Shown piece by piece: positions 1 to 5,345 of a DNA stretch of 5,902 nucleotides (positions are counted from its first letter, which is position 1; each line of letters opens with the position of its first letter). The position numbers and the translations under genes are program-made. The stretch is from JBEKCP01 sp050014815 (GTDB taxonomy: Bacteria; Planctomycetota; Planctomycetia; Pirellulales; Thermoguttaceae), in assembly GCA_050014815.1 (NCBI GenBank), contig JBEKCP010000398.1, forward strand, positions 1 to 5,902, written 5' to 3'. The notes beneath the pieces are model-generated. The model worked only from the letters and a program-made list of their open reading frames with translations. It searched no databases and was not told where the DNA came from.

Positions 1-1394
1 GTCTTGGCCTCCCAGTTCTTGATCCGCTGGCCTTCGTCGAGGATGATCAGGTCCCAGTGGACCCGCTCGATGGCCATGATGTCGCGGAGCACCTGCTCGT
101 AGTTGCAGACGGTGAAGAAGCAGTCGTTCTGGTACTGCGGTGCCCGCTGGGCCGCACCGCCGATGACAAGCTGGACGCTGCGGTCGGAGAAGCGGCGGAT
201 CTCGCTCCGCCATTGCGACTTGACCGAGGCGGGGCAGACCACGAGGACCTTGCGGATATCCGCTTCGCGGGCGAGGACCTCGGCGGCGCCGACGCCCTGG
301 ATGGTCTTGCCCAGGCCCATGTCGTCGGCCAGGATGGCCCGCCCGGCCCCCACGGCGAAGGCGATCCCTTCGAGCTGATAGGGGAGCAGTTCGACCTTCA
401 GAAGCTGCTTGCGCAAGGGGTGCCGGGCCGGGTCCTTCTGGATCTCGGCCATCCGCTCGGACATGCGATGCTGGAAGAGCCGCCGCTGAATGAGTTCCTC
501 GGCGTCGGGATACACCGTGGCCGGGCGGCCCAGCCGCTCCATCCGCTTCAGGCACTCGACCAGCCGCCGGACGTCGTCGATCGGCCCGCCGGCCAGCGGG
601 CCGGCAGCCTTGACAAGCTCGGGCGCGGGCTGGTCGGGGAGTTGCAGGTGGAGCGTCACCTCCTCGCCGTAGAGCACGTGGACGAAGGCCTCGCGGTTGC
701 GATAGGGCCGCCCGCGGACCGAGGCCGGGAACCGCCGCCGCACGCGATGGGCGAGGTGCATGATGTGCTTGCAGGTGCCCAGCGTATTGGTGCGGAAGTC
801 GGGACACGAGCAGAAGGACTGACCCCGCTCTTCACCCCGCAGGGCCACGCGGTAGCTCTTGCCCGACAGGGCGCTGGTGATCGTGTAGTCGGTCCAGGGC
901 CGCCGGGGATCGGAGGATTGGAAGCGGAACTTTTCGGTTGCGGCCCGCTCCCGCCGGTCGCTGAGGGCCTGCTCCACAAGCTCCTGCTCGCTGAGGGTCT
1001 CCAGGGGCCGCTTCTCGTCGGGCACGGCGGCCAGCCCCAGCGCCGTCTTCTCCTCCAGTATCAGCGAGACCGCCGCCCCGACGTGCTCGCACATCGTCTC
1101 GCAGGCGGTGCAGTTGAAGCGGAGGCGGTTGCGGGCCTCCGCCATGGTCGTGATGGTCGCCACGGCGTCCTTCCCGCGGACCGCGCCGGGCAGCGTGAGC
1201 CGGAACAGGTCGCCGCGGAGGTAGACGTCGCGATCCAGGTCGATCTCCTGGTACGTCGCCCCCTTGCGGATCAAATCGGCGCCCTCCGGCCCGAGGAGCT
1301 GGCAGGCCTGCACGTACGTGAGCCGCGAGAGCCGGTCTTTGAGGGTGAGTTTCTTGCTCTGCTTGGTCTTCTTGCGACGAGACTTGGTCTTCAT
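1..1394 (-). CDS. SWIM zinc-finger SNF2-family helicase, N-terminal part (C-terminus outside window)
   Basis: This is the first 464 residues of a Swi2/Snf2-type ATPase that would translocate on double-stranded DNA; the window edge cuts it just after motif II. The start is a Lys/Arg-rich stretch (MKTKSRRKKTKQ). A Cys cluster follows at residues 95-104 (CTACETMCEH), then a SWIM finger at 195-210 (CSC...CKH). The helicase core begins with LLPYQLEGIAFA (336-347), then Walker A DDMGLGKT (357-364), motif Ia VVCPASVKSQW (385-395) and Walker B/motif II DEGQRIKNW (453-461). The ATG at 1394 has GGGAG nine bases upstream. Family members usually run to about 1000 residues, so the second RecA lobe should lie to the left. 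SWIM domains are thought to bind DNA or protein. The substrate is unknown. The long plus-strand reading frame opposite is a shadow of this gene. Confidence 0.95.
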   Translation of the reverse strand, partial: MKTKSRRKKTKQSKKLTLKDRLSRLTYVQACQLLGPEGADLIRKGATYQEIDLDRDVYLRGDLFRLTLPGAVRGKDAVATITTMAEARNRLRFNCTACETMCEHVGAAVSLILEEKTALGLAAVPDEKRPLETLSEQELVEQALSDRRERAATEKFRFQSSDPRRPWTDYTITSALSGKSYRVALRGEERGQSFCSCPDFRTNTLGTCKHIMHLAHRVRRRFPASVRGRPYRNREAFVHVLYGEEVTLHLQLPDQPAPELVKAAGPLAGGPIDDVRRLVECLKRMERLGRPATVYPDAEELIQRRLFQHRMSERMAEIQKDPARHPLRKQLLKVELLPYQLEGIAFAVGAGRAILADDMGLGKTIQGVGAAEVLAREADIRKVLVVCPASVKSQWRSEIRRFSDRSVQLVIGGAAQRAPQYQNDCFFTVCNYEQVLRDIMAIERVHWDLIILDEGQRIKNWEAK

Positions 1395-1509
1395 GAAAGG
1401 GGTCTCCCGAAAAGTCCATTTCACGGCCCCCCGCAGGCCGAGGTTCCCGCCATTGTGGCGACTGGTTGCGGGGAGGTCAAGGGGAGAGTTTCTCGCGGAT
1501 TTCCCTTCC

Positions 1510-2094
1510 TCAGCCGCCCGCTTCCTGCCATGCTCGGTCCATCAGATCGGCCACGCCCAACTCGGCCGCCCATTTCTGCAGATACAGGCGGTCGAGTCGG
1601 CCCTGCTGCATCTTCAATACCCCAAGCACGTCGTGCCACTGGCGGTCCGAGACTTCGTCGCCCAGGCGATACCATTCCAGCTTGCTCAGCACGGTGTCTT
1701 CGGGCGAGGCCAAAAAGACTTGGACGGCCGGGGCGTCGGGATCCACGGCTCTCCTTTCCCGGCGGGCGAACGATGCGCGGTCGAAACCCCGATTCTTGGA
1801 GACAAAAACGTCCACTTTGAACGACGTTGCCAGGTGAATGACATTGAAGCACGAACGGGCCGCGATGGCCCCGCGGATCATGCCGGCGTCAATGTAGTAA
1901 TCCGCCTGGAGCGACTGGACCAGGCCGGCAACGTGTCGGGACTCCAGTTCGGCGATGACGTCGGCACCGAACGCGGCCCCCACGAGGCCGTGCGCGGAAC
2001 TGGCAACCGATCCCCCCACGTAATAGGGGACGTCCAGCCGCTCGAGGGCGTCGATCACGGGGAGGAGCGCCGTCAAGGCGTCGTTGCGCTGCAT
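1510..2094 (-). CDS. nucleotidyltransferase-like protein with eroded catalytic motif
   Basis: This 194-residue protein resembles a family of stand-alone nucleotidyltransferase-fold proteins common in planctomycetes and cyanobacteria. Visible landmarks are YYVGGSVASSAHG (24-36, the GGS loop), FNVIHL (83-88), KVDVFV (93-98, carrying the third acidic residue D95), and the family tail SPEDTVLSKLEWYRLGDE followed by VSDRQWHDVLGVLK. The length looks complete. The expected R-A-T-x-D-x-D segment reads G-A-A-F-G-A-D at 39-45, so the first catalytic Asp is Gly43; only D45 and D95 remain. It may be a pseudo-enzyme. The ATG at 2094 has AAGAGG five bases upstream. It lies inside the 3' end of the small upstream gene (22-base overlap), so the two are surely co-transcribed. 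The substrate is unknown. A toxin or antitoxin role is possible by analogy with AbiEii and MNT proteins but is not shown. Confidence 0.85.
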   Translation of the reverse strand: MQRNDALTALLPVIDALERLDVPYYVGGSVASSAHGLVGAAFGADVIAELESRHVAGLVQSLQADYYIDAGMIRGAIAARSCFNVIHLATSFKVDVFVSKNRGFDRASFARRERRAVDPDAPAVQVFLASPEDTVLSKLEWYRLGDEVSDRQWHDVLGVLKMQQGRLDRLYLQKWAAELGVADLMDRAWQEAGG

Positions 2095-2339
2095 GATCGC
2101 CTCTTCTCAAGATAGTTCCGCAGCCTTGCGGCCAGGTCCGGGCCGTAGTGGTGTTCCACCCAGAGCAGGTCGATCTCTCGCTGGCCGAGTCCGGGATTGG
2201 CCTTGGCGATCCCTTGCCGGGAGAGATGCACCAGCCATGCGGTCCAATCGCGCATCCGCGCAAGCCGCTCCGCGACGCTCATCCTGCGGAGCAGTTCGAT
2301 CCGAACCTTCTCGGCTTCGGGATGCGTATCGGAAAGCAT
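2073..2339 (-). CDS. small conserved partner protein of the nucleotidyltransferase-like gene
   Basis: This 88-residue protein has no function I can name. Its sequence pattern (DTHPEAEKVRIELLRRMSVAERL, then a Trp/Leu-rich helix, then LSRQGIAKANPGL and VEHHYGPDLAARLRNYLEKR) matches small hypothetical proteins that I recall being encoded directly before nucleotidyltransferase-like genes of the type found here. It is predicted to be cytosolic and mostly helical, with no signal or membrane segment. The ATG at 2339 is the first start after an in-frame TAG 15 bases upstream, which fixes the start, although no good Shine-Dalgarno precedes it. Its stop lies 22 bases inside the next gene, implying coupled translation and a fixed stoichiometry. 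The small size, tight overlap and enzyme-like partner resemble a toxin-antitoxin layout, but that is inference. Confidence 0.8.
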   Translation of the reverse strand: MLSDTHPEAEKVRIELLRRMSVAERLARMRDWTAWLVHLSRQGIAKANPGLGQREIDLLWVEHHYGPDLAARLRNYLEKRRSCSATTP

Positions 2340-2439
2340 GGGCGGCCGGTTCTAATGCGAATGGGTCATGGCCGGGCCGGGTTTCTCGGGAATCGACGAT
2401 CGAGAGGTTCGCAAACACGATCCTTGCCTGCGATTACCC

Positions 2440-2468
2440 ATTATCACCCTTTCCGGTGCCCCCTGCAA
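2440..2468 (-). promoter_or_regulatory. candidate sigma-70 type promoter for the small-protein/nucleotidyltransferase unit
   Basis: On the minus strand a -10 like GATAAT (2440-2445, 5 of 6 matches) sits 17 bases from a weak -35 TTGCAG (2463-2468). It would give a leader of roughly 95 bases before the ATG at 2339. The spacing is good and the -35 is poor. Confidence 0.35.
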
Positions 2469-2494
2469 GCCGCGTGACTCTACGCGACCAATGA

Positions 2495-2551
2495 CTCCCC
2501 TCTCCCTCCGGGAGAGGCACCCACGAGTGGGTACCCGGGGGCGAGGGCGGG
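2495..2551 (+). repeat. GC-rich dispersed repeat, copy 1
   Basis: The element begins CTCCCCTCTCC, folds on CTCTCCC-TCC-GGGAGAG, and ends GGGCGAGGGCGGG. Compared with copy 2 it carries an extra internal segment with its own perfect hairpin, ACCCAC-GA-GTGGGT (2519-2532). The same consensus appears at 2573-2614 and, inverted, at 3511-3550. Such elements are usually dispersed through a genome between genes. Confidence 0.75.
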
Positions 2552-2572
2552 CGGCGCGAGAAAGACAAATTA

Positions 2573-2614
2573 CTCCCCTCTCCTTTCGGGAGAGGCGTAG
2601 GGGGCGAGGGCGGG
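2573..2614 (+). repeat. GC-rich dispersed repeat, copy 2
   Basis: This is a direct repeat of copy 1, 21 bases downstream of it. It has the CTCCCCTCTCC start, a CTCTCC-TTTC-GGGAGAG hairpin and the same GGGCGAGGGCGGG end, but lacks the internal ACCCAC palindrome of copy 1. Confidence 0.75.
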
Positions 2615-2661
2615 TGGCAGCCCTCATTGTGACACGCAGGCGCGTACCCAGGTCCTCGAGC

Positions 2662-2881
2662 GAACCGCGAAGCGGTTCCATATCACAGCCCGGGGTTGCC
2701 GCGCAGCGGCTACCCCGGGTCGCGGATCAAATGATCCCGTTGAACCCCGTAGGGGTTCCACAAACGCATCTGCAACCCCGTTGGGGTTGGGACGCGCCGC
2801 TGTGGCCGGAAACCCAGGGTGGCGCTTCGCGGCTTCGCCGCTCCGCTGACCCTGGGCTAAGTTGTGCAACGCCTTCGGCGT
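2662..2881. repeat. array of seven short hairpins, mostly with 3-base loops
   Basis: Within 220 bases there are seven stem-loops in series: GAACCGC-GAA-GCGGTTC (2662-2678); a 14-bp stem with one mismatch and loop GCA (2689-2719); GGATCA-AA-TGATCC (2724-2737); GAACCCC-GTA-GGGGTTC (2742-2758); CAACCCC-GTT-GGGGTTG (2773-2789); an outer CCCAGGGT/ACCCTGGG pair (2813-2856) enclosing GCGGC-TTC-GCCGC (2829-2841); and ACGCC-TTC-GGCGT (2869-2881). No reading frame here looks coding. The style resembles interspersed palindromic repeats I recall from planctomycete genomes (AACCCC-GTT-GGGGTT next to a CCCAGGGT/ACCCTGGG pair). The function is unknown. Confidence 0.8.
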
Positions 2882-2943
2882 AACGGGCGCGCGGCAGTAT
2901 CGATCTGCCTTTCCCGGGAACCAAAAAGGGTCCGAAACGCCTT

Positions 2944-2960
2944 CCGGACTCGGCGTCCGG
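2944..2960 (-). terminator. hairpin after the HNH pseudogene, weak terminator candidate
   Basis: A perfect 6-bp stem CCGGAC-TCGGC-GTCCGG lies 7 bases beyond the stop of the minus-strand HNH frame. There is no T-run directly after it; a CTTTTT follows further on. It may simply be a further palindrome next to the hairpin array. Confidence 0.25.
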
Positions 2961-2966
2961 TCCGGG

Positions 2967-3420
2967 TCAAGAGGGTTTCGGCGGCTTTTCGCCAGTCCAA
3001 TCACTCTTGCGCGACTTAATCGTGTGGCAGTTCGCGCACAGGCACGCGAAGGGCGAGCCTGCCACGTGCCCGTCCACATGATCCAACTCCAACACTCGCA
3101 CGTCGTCGAAATCGCATTCCTGACGAACGATACCGACTGCCCCGTGCCGCGCGAAGAGCAGAGGCCCCATACGAACTACGGAGGTTCCCATTGGTACGAG
3201 TATACAGCCACCGGATGACAATGCGCTCTGCGGGTTCCAGATGCGGCTCAGCGACGAGGAGTCGGTCGCGCGGCAGGTTCACGGGGCCGTCGTCCTTGTA
3301 GAGAAAGCGCAACGCGGTCCGTAGCGCACGTCGATCCGCGTCTGGGACGGCGATGATGCGGGACTCGATATATCGCTCGTCGTTGAATCGGCTCCCGTCA
3401 ATGACCATCAACTCGCGCAT
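2967..3420 (-). pseudogene. HNH endonuclease gene, frameshifted and with a lost zinc cysteine
   Basis: Two minus-strand frames together look like one broken gene. The first starts at ATG 3420 (AAAGG nine bases upstream) and has coding character to about residue 70 (ERYIESRIIAVPDADRRALR, then FLYKDDGPVNLPRDRLL); after that it becomes Arg/Ser-rich shadow sequence. The second, open from just upstream of a TTG at 3221 to the stop at 2967, holds a clear HNH core: VRVLELDHVDG and CLCANCHTIKS, with catalytic D47/H48 and N64/H66 counted from that TTG. HNH proteins of this type normally read CxxC-G-F-D-D-x-R-x-L-E-x-D-H. Here the first Cys is Arg33 (CGT, one base from TGT). Joining the frames needs a one-base skip between about 3190 and 3222. 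HNH domains cut DNA in mobile introns, phages and defence systems; the N-terminal part is not recognised. Probably inactive. Confidence 0.7.
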
Positions 3421-3510
3421 GAGGTACCGCCTTTGCCGCCGAACAGGTATTCGATCGCGGAAGTCAAATTAGACATAATCGGATGTTCACATCTGAGTTT
3501 TTGCGACATT

Positions 3511-3550
3511 CCCCCTCTCCCCCTGCCCCTCTCCCGGAAGGAAAGGGGAG
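3511..3550 (-). repeat. GC-rich dispersed repeat, copy 3 (inverted)
   Basis: Read on the minus strand it begins CTCCCC, contains TTCCGGGAGAGG and ends in a G-rich tail GGGGGAGAGGGGG, matching copies 1 and 2 with a few changes. With copies 1-2 it flanks the HNH pseudogene and the hairpin array in opposite orientation. Confidence 0.65.
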
Positions 3551-3919
3551 CCCATATTCTACCACGGCGTTCACGGCCCGGTGATTGGAATCGTTGCGTC
3601 CACGGCCGGGTCGGGTGCAAAGGCCCGGGTGGCGATCGGGCTTGACGAGGCCCAGCTCGATAAATCGACGATCACCCGGCCGCATGACGCCCGGCCGAAG
3701 GGGCCCGTCCCCGGGAACGGTTACCTTCAGGCGGGCCGCCTTGCCAACTTCAGAGAACTCACCGGCGGCCGGTTGAAAGCCTTCCCGGCTCGTGCTACAA
3801 CATCTGGCGGCCGGGAGGTGCCGGGGTCGTCCCCCGGGAAGCATAAATGCCGATCGTCCCGGCCACTTTTCCAGCCTCTGCTGGACCTTTTCGGGCATCT
3901 TGAGTTGGAGCGACCCAAC
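3551..3919. other. gene-free stretch upstream of the membrane-protein gene
   Basis: Reading frames are open here on both strands, but none has a recognisable domain or a Shine-Dalgarno-backed start. The plus frame that runs into the membrane protein from a GTG at 3581 is Gly/Arg/Pro-rich and unlike a natural N-terminus, so I treat it as chance. The segment contains small GC palindromes (such as CCGGGG-TCGT-CCCCGG, 3821-3836) and the promoter candidate at 3773-3801. It could be an untyped dispersed repeat or a decayed gene. Confidence 0.5.
3773..3801 (+). promoter_or_regulatory. candidate sigma-70 type promoter for the membrane-protein gene
   Basis: A -35 TTGAAA (3773-3778, 5 of 6) is separated by exactly 17 bases from a -10 TACAAC (3796-3801, 4 of 6). 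Transcription would begin near 3808 and leave a leader of about 110 bases before the ATG at 3920. Confidence 0.45.
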
Positions 3920-4372
3920 ATGGACGTCGGATACGAGAGAACACAGCATGGCCGATGGCACTTGATCCTGCTTGCCGCGGCGAGTGGGATGCTCGTCGGT
4001 GCCTGGCTCGCCCGCGACGAACTGACCGTGGCTGTGTTGCTGCCGGTCATCGCAGCCATCTTCGTCCTTCTTGCCCTGATGTTCGGCTCGCTGACGATCC
4101 GCGACGAGGCCGAGTGGTTGGTACTCCGCTACGGCCCGTTGCCGGTCTTCCGCAAGAAGATTCGCTATTTGGACATCACCTCAGTCGAGCCCGGCCGCAT
4201 TTCAATCATCGACGGGTGGGGCATCCACTACATCCCTGGCCGTGGCTGGACCTACAACCTCTGGGGCTTCGGCTGCGTGAAGCTCACCGTGGGTAGGAAG
4301 ATCGTGCGGGTGGGCACGGACGACGCAAATAACCTGGCAGGATTCCTCCGCGACAAGCTGGCCCAAGATTGA
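3920..4372 (+). CDS. two-helix membrane protein with PH-like cytoplasmic domain
   Basis: This 150-residue protein has two adjacent hydrophobic helices, about residues 14-31 (HLILLAAASGMLVGAWLA) and 35-57 (from LTVAVLLPVIAAIF to MFGS), joined by a short charged turn, so both termini probably face the same side. The rest, 58-150, looks like a small bacterial PH-like beta domain: LTIRDEAEWLVLRYGPLP, RYLDITSVEPGR, then the distinctive DGWGIHYIPGRGWTYNLWGF (98-117), ending GTDDANNLAGFLRDKL. I recall similar hypothetical proteins with the same GRGWTYNLWGF core; their function is unknown. The ATG at 3920 is chosen because TTGGAG lies nine bases before it and the frame upstream looks non-coding. The next gene begins 8 bases after the stop, with its GAGG overlapping this stop, so the two formed an operon. 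Confidence 0.85.
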   Translation: MDVGYERTQHGRWHLILLAAASGMLVGAWLARDELTVAVLLPVIAAIFVLLALMFGSLTIRDEAEWLVLRYGPLPVFRKKIRYLDITSVEPGRISIIDGWGIHYIPGRGWTYNLWGFGCVKLTVGRKIVRVGTDDANNLAGFLRDKLAQD

Positions 4373-4380
4373 GGTGCGTC

Positions 4381-4728
4381 ATGCAGACCAAGACGCCGCT
4401 GTTCTTGATGTTTGTGTCGTTGGCGTGTGCTACCGGAGTGATGGCCCGGGACTTGACGGCCACGCCAGCCAACCTCCGGCAGCAAGTCACTGCCTTGCAA
4501 CCCGGAGACACCCTCTTGCTTCAGGCGGGCAAGTATCCCGGCGGAATCTGGCTCAAGGGGCTACATGGCCGGCCGGACTTCTGGGGCAACGCACGCGACC
4601 GTTTCGATCAGGCGGGGGCCTGCCAGTCCTCGTCCCAGAAGCGACCGATCGAGGGCCAACGGCGACCAGTGAAGTCTCCAGCCGTGAAAACGCCCCCCAT
4701 GACATCCTCAAGTCGGCTACCATTTTGA
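4381..4728 (+). pseudogene. secreted beta-helix type protein, truncated after about residue 63
   Basis: The ATG at 4381 has GAGG six bases upstream. The start is a Sec signal peptide, with a hydrophobic stretch TPLFLMFVSLACATGV and a likely cleavage after VMA (20-22). Residues 24-63 then match the opening strand of right-handed beta-helix proteins of the pectate lyase/chondroitinase-B kind: LRQQVTALQPGDTLLLQAGK followed by YPGGIWLKGLHG. Intact members run to several hundred residues and continue with further beta-helix rungs. Here recognisable sequence ends at about 4569 and the frame goes on with unrelated Ser/Lys/Pro-rich residues to a TGA at 4726-4728. I read this as a gene start joined to foreign DNA. 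If translated it would give a 115-residue secreted stub, almost certainly not an enzyme. A naturally short protein is the less likely alternative. Confidence 0.65.
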
Positions 4729-4732
4729 GATG
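4608..4732 (-). pseudogene. possible C-terminal gene fragment on the minus strand
   Basis: Between the beta-helix stub and the DUF763 start, one minus-strand frame reads RLEDVMGGVFTAGDFTGRR followed by WPSIGRFWDEDWQAPA and a TGA at 4608-4610. The even composition, with aromatic and acidic residues, looks more like real protein than the other frames do. No start is available, because the frame runs into the DUF763 gene. I do not recognise the family. It may be the tail of a gene lost in rearrangement, or chance. Confidence 0.25.
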
Positions 4733-5233
4733 AAACGCCGCGTTGCCCAACTGCCGCTGCACTCGGGAAAGGCCCCGCCCTGGCTCTTCAAGCGGATGAC
4801 CAAGCTGGCCGGCGCTGTGACCATGGCCATCGTCGAGGAGTTCGGCCCAGCCGAGATGCTGCGGCGGTTGTCCGATCCGTGGTGGTTTCAGGCCTTCGGC
4901 TGTGTGCTGGGCTTCGACTGGCACGGTAGCGGCGTGACCACGGTCACCTGCGGGGCGCTGAAGGAGGCGGCCAAGGTCTGCGGCCCCGACTTGGGCATCC
5001 TGGTGGCCGGTGGCAAGGGTGGGGCGAGCCGCAAGACGCCCCAGGAGATCACCGACGCCGCCGACCGCCATGCCATCACGGCCGGAGATCGGCTGGTCTA
5101 TCGGTTCGTAAATCGCCAAGTAGGCAGACGTGGGGCAATCATCGCTGCGTGCTCCCGTCGATGGCCAGCGGTGCTGCTGAGTCGCGCCCCGTTGGGCTGC
5201 CCCAATCGGTCTCCTTCAAGGCACTCGCCATGA
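4730..5233 (+). pseudogene. DUF763 protein, N-terminal third only
   Basis: Residues 1-124 match the start of DUF763 proteins closely: MKRRVAQLPLHSGKAPPWLF, VEEFGPAEMLRRLSDP (35-50), WWFQAFGCVLGFDWHGSGVT (51-70), GALKEA, and GGKGGASRKTPQEI (94-107). DUF763 is known from archaea and some bacteria; its function is undetermined and members are usually nearer 400 residues. After Y124 (base 5101) the family sequence stops and an Arg/Pro-rich tail runs to a TGA at 5231-5233, overlapping the oppositely oriented gene at 5139-5345. The first 124 codons show no internal damage, so the loss looks like a single clean truncation. The ATG at 4730 is where homology begins; no clear Shine-Dalgarno precedes it, and the previous frame stops one base before it (TGAGATG). 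Probably non-functional. Confidence 0.8.
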
Positions 5234-5345
5234 GCATCAACGCGTGGGCGCTGTCGTACGCCCACTGGGCAGCCATGCGCCGTCGTTTGGCGGGCTGGGT
5301 CGCGTACTCCTCACGCAAACTCCTCAACTCCGCATTGGTTTGCAC
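5139..5345 (-). CDS. small hypothetical protein, coupled to the upstream gene by TAGTG
   Basis: This is a 68-residue protein starting at GTG 5345. The start is chosen because it shares a base with the stop of the preceding minus-strand gene (TAGTG), a usual sign of coupled translation. A GGAGGGG lies 13 bases upstream, further than ideal, but it can pair with the CCCC of the intervening sequence. The protein is basic and helical in its first part (LRSLREEYATQPAKRRRMAA, then QWAYDSAHALMLMASALKET), with a looser Ser/Gly-rich end. There is no signal or membrane segment, and I do not recognise the family. It points toward the truncated DUF763 gene and overlaps its non-homologous tail, so it probably belongs to the DNA that replaced the rest of DUF763. 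Confidence 0.5.
   Translation of the reverse strand: MQTNAELRSLREEYATQPAKRRRMAAQWAYDSAHALMLMASALKETDWGSPTGRDSAAPLAIDGSTQR

Noticed and set aside
57..1820. A 587-codon plus-strand open frame
   Set aside because: It is antisense to the SNF2 helicase, whose conserved motifs are unmistakable on the minus strand; the Leu/Gly/Arg/His-rich translation is typical of a GC-rich shadow.
2495..2881. CRISPR array
   Set aside because: The repeats are palindromes of unequal sequence and spacing, with no constant repeat or unique spacers and no cas genes in the window.
3016..3210. Second half of the minus-strand frame starting at 3420
   Set aside because: It becomes Arg/Ser-rich and overlaps the clear HNH core in another frame, so it is a shadow after the frameshift.
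3408..3476. Tiny minus-strand frame MSNLTSAIEYLFGGKGGTSC... overlapping the HNH start
   Set aside because: At 22 residues, with no ribosome site or family, it could be a leader peptide or chance; not supportable.
3620..3760. Possible FeoA-like string on the minus strand (VPGDGPLRPG ... FIELGLV)
   Set aside because: The FeoA-like pieces are in the wrong spacing and no beta-barrel pattern follows; resemblance only.
3581..3919. Plus-strand upstream extension of the membrane protein from a GTG at 3581
   Set aside because: The translated part is low-complexity in character with no domain, and the ATG at 3920 has a well-placed TTGGAG.
4553..5119. Minus-strand 188-codon frame opposite DUF763
   Set aside because: It is antisense to well-conserved DUF763 residues and has no domain of its own.
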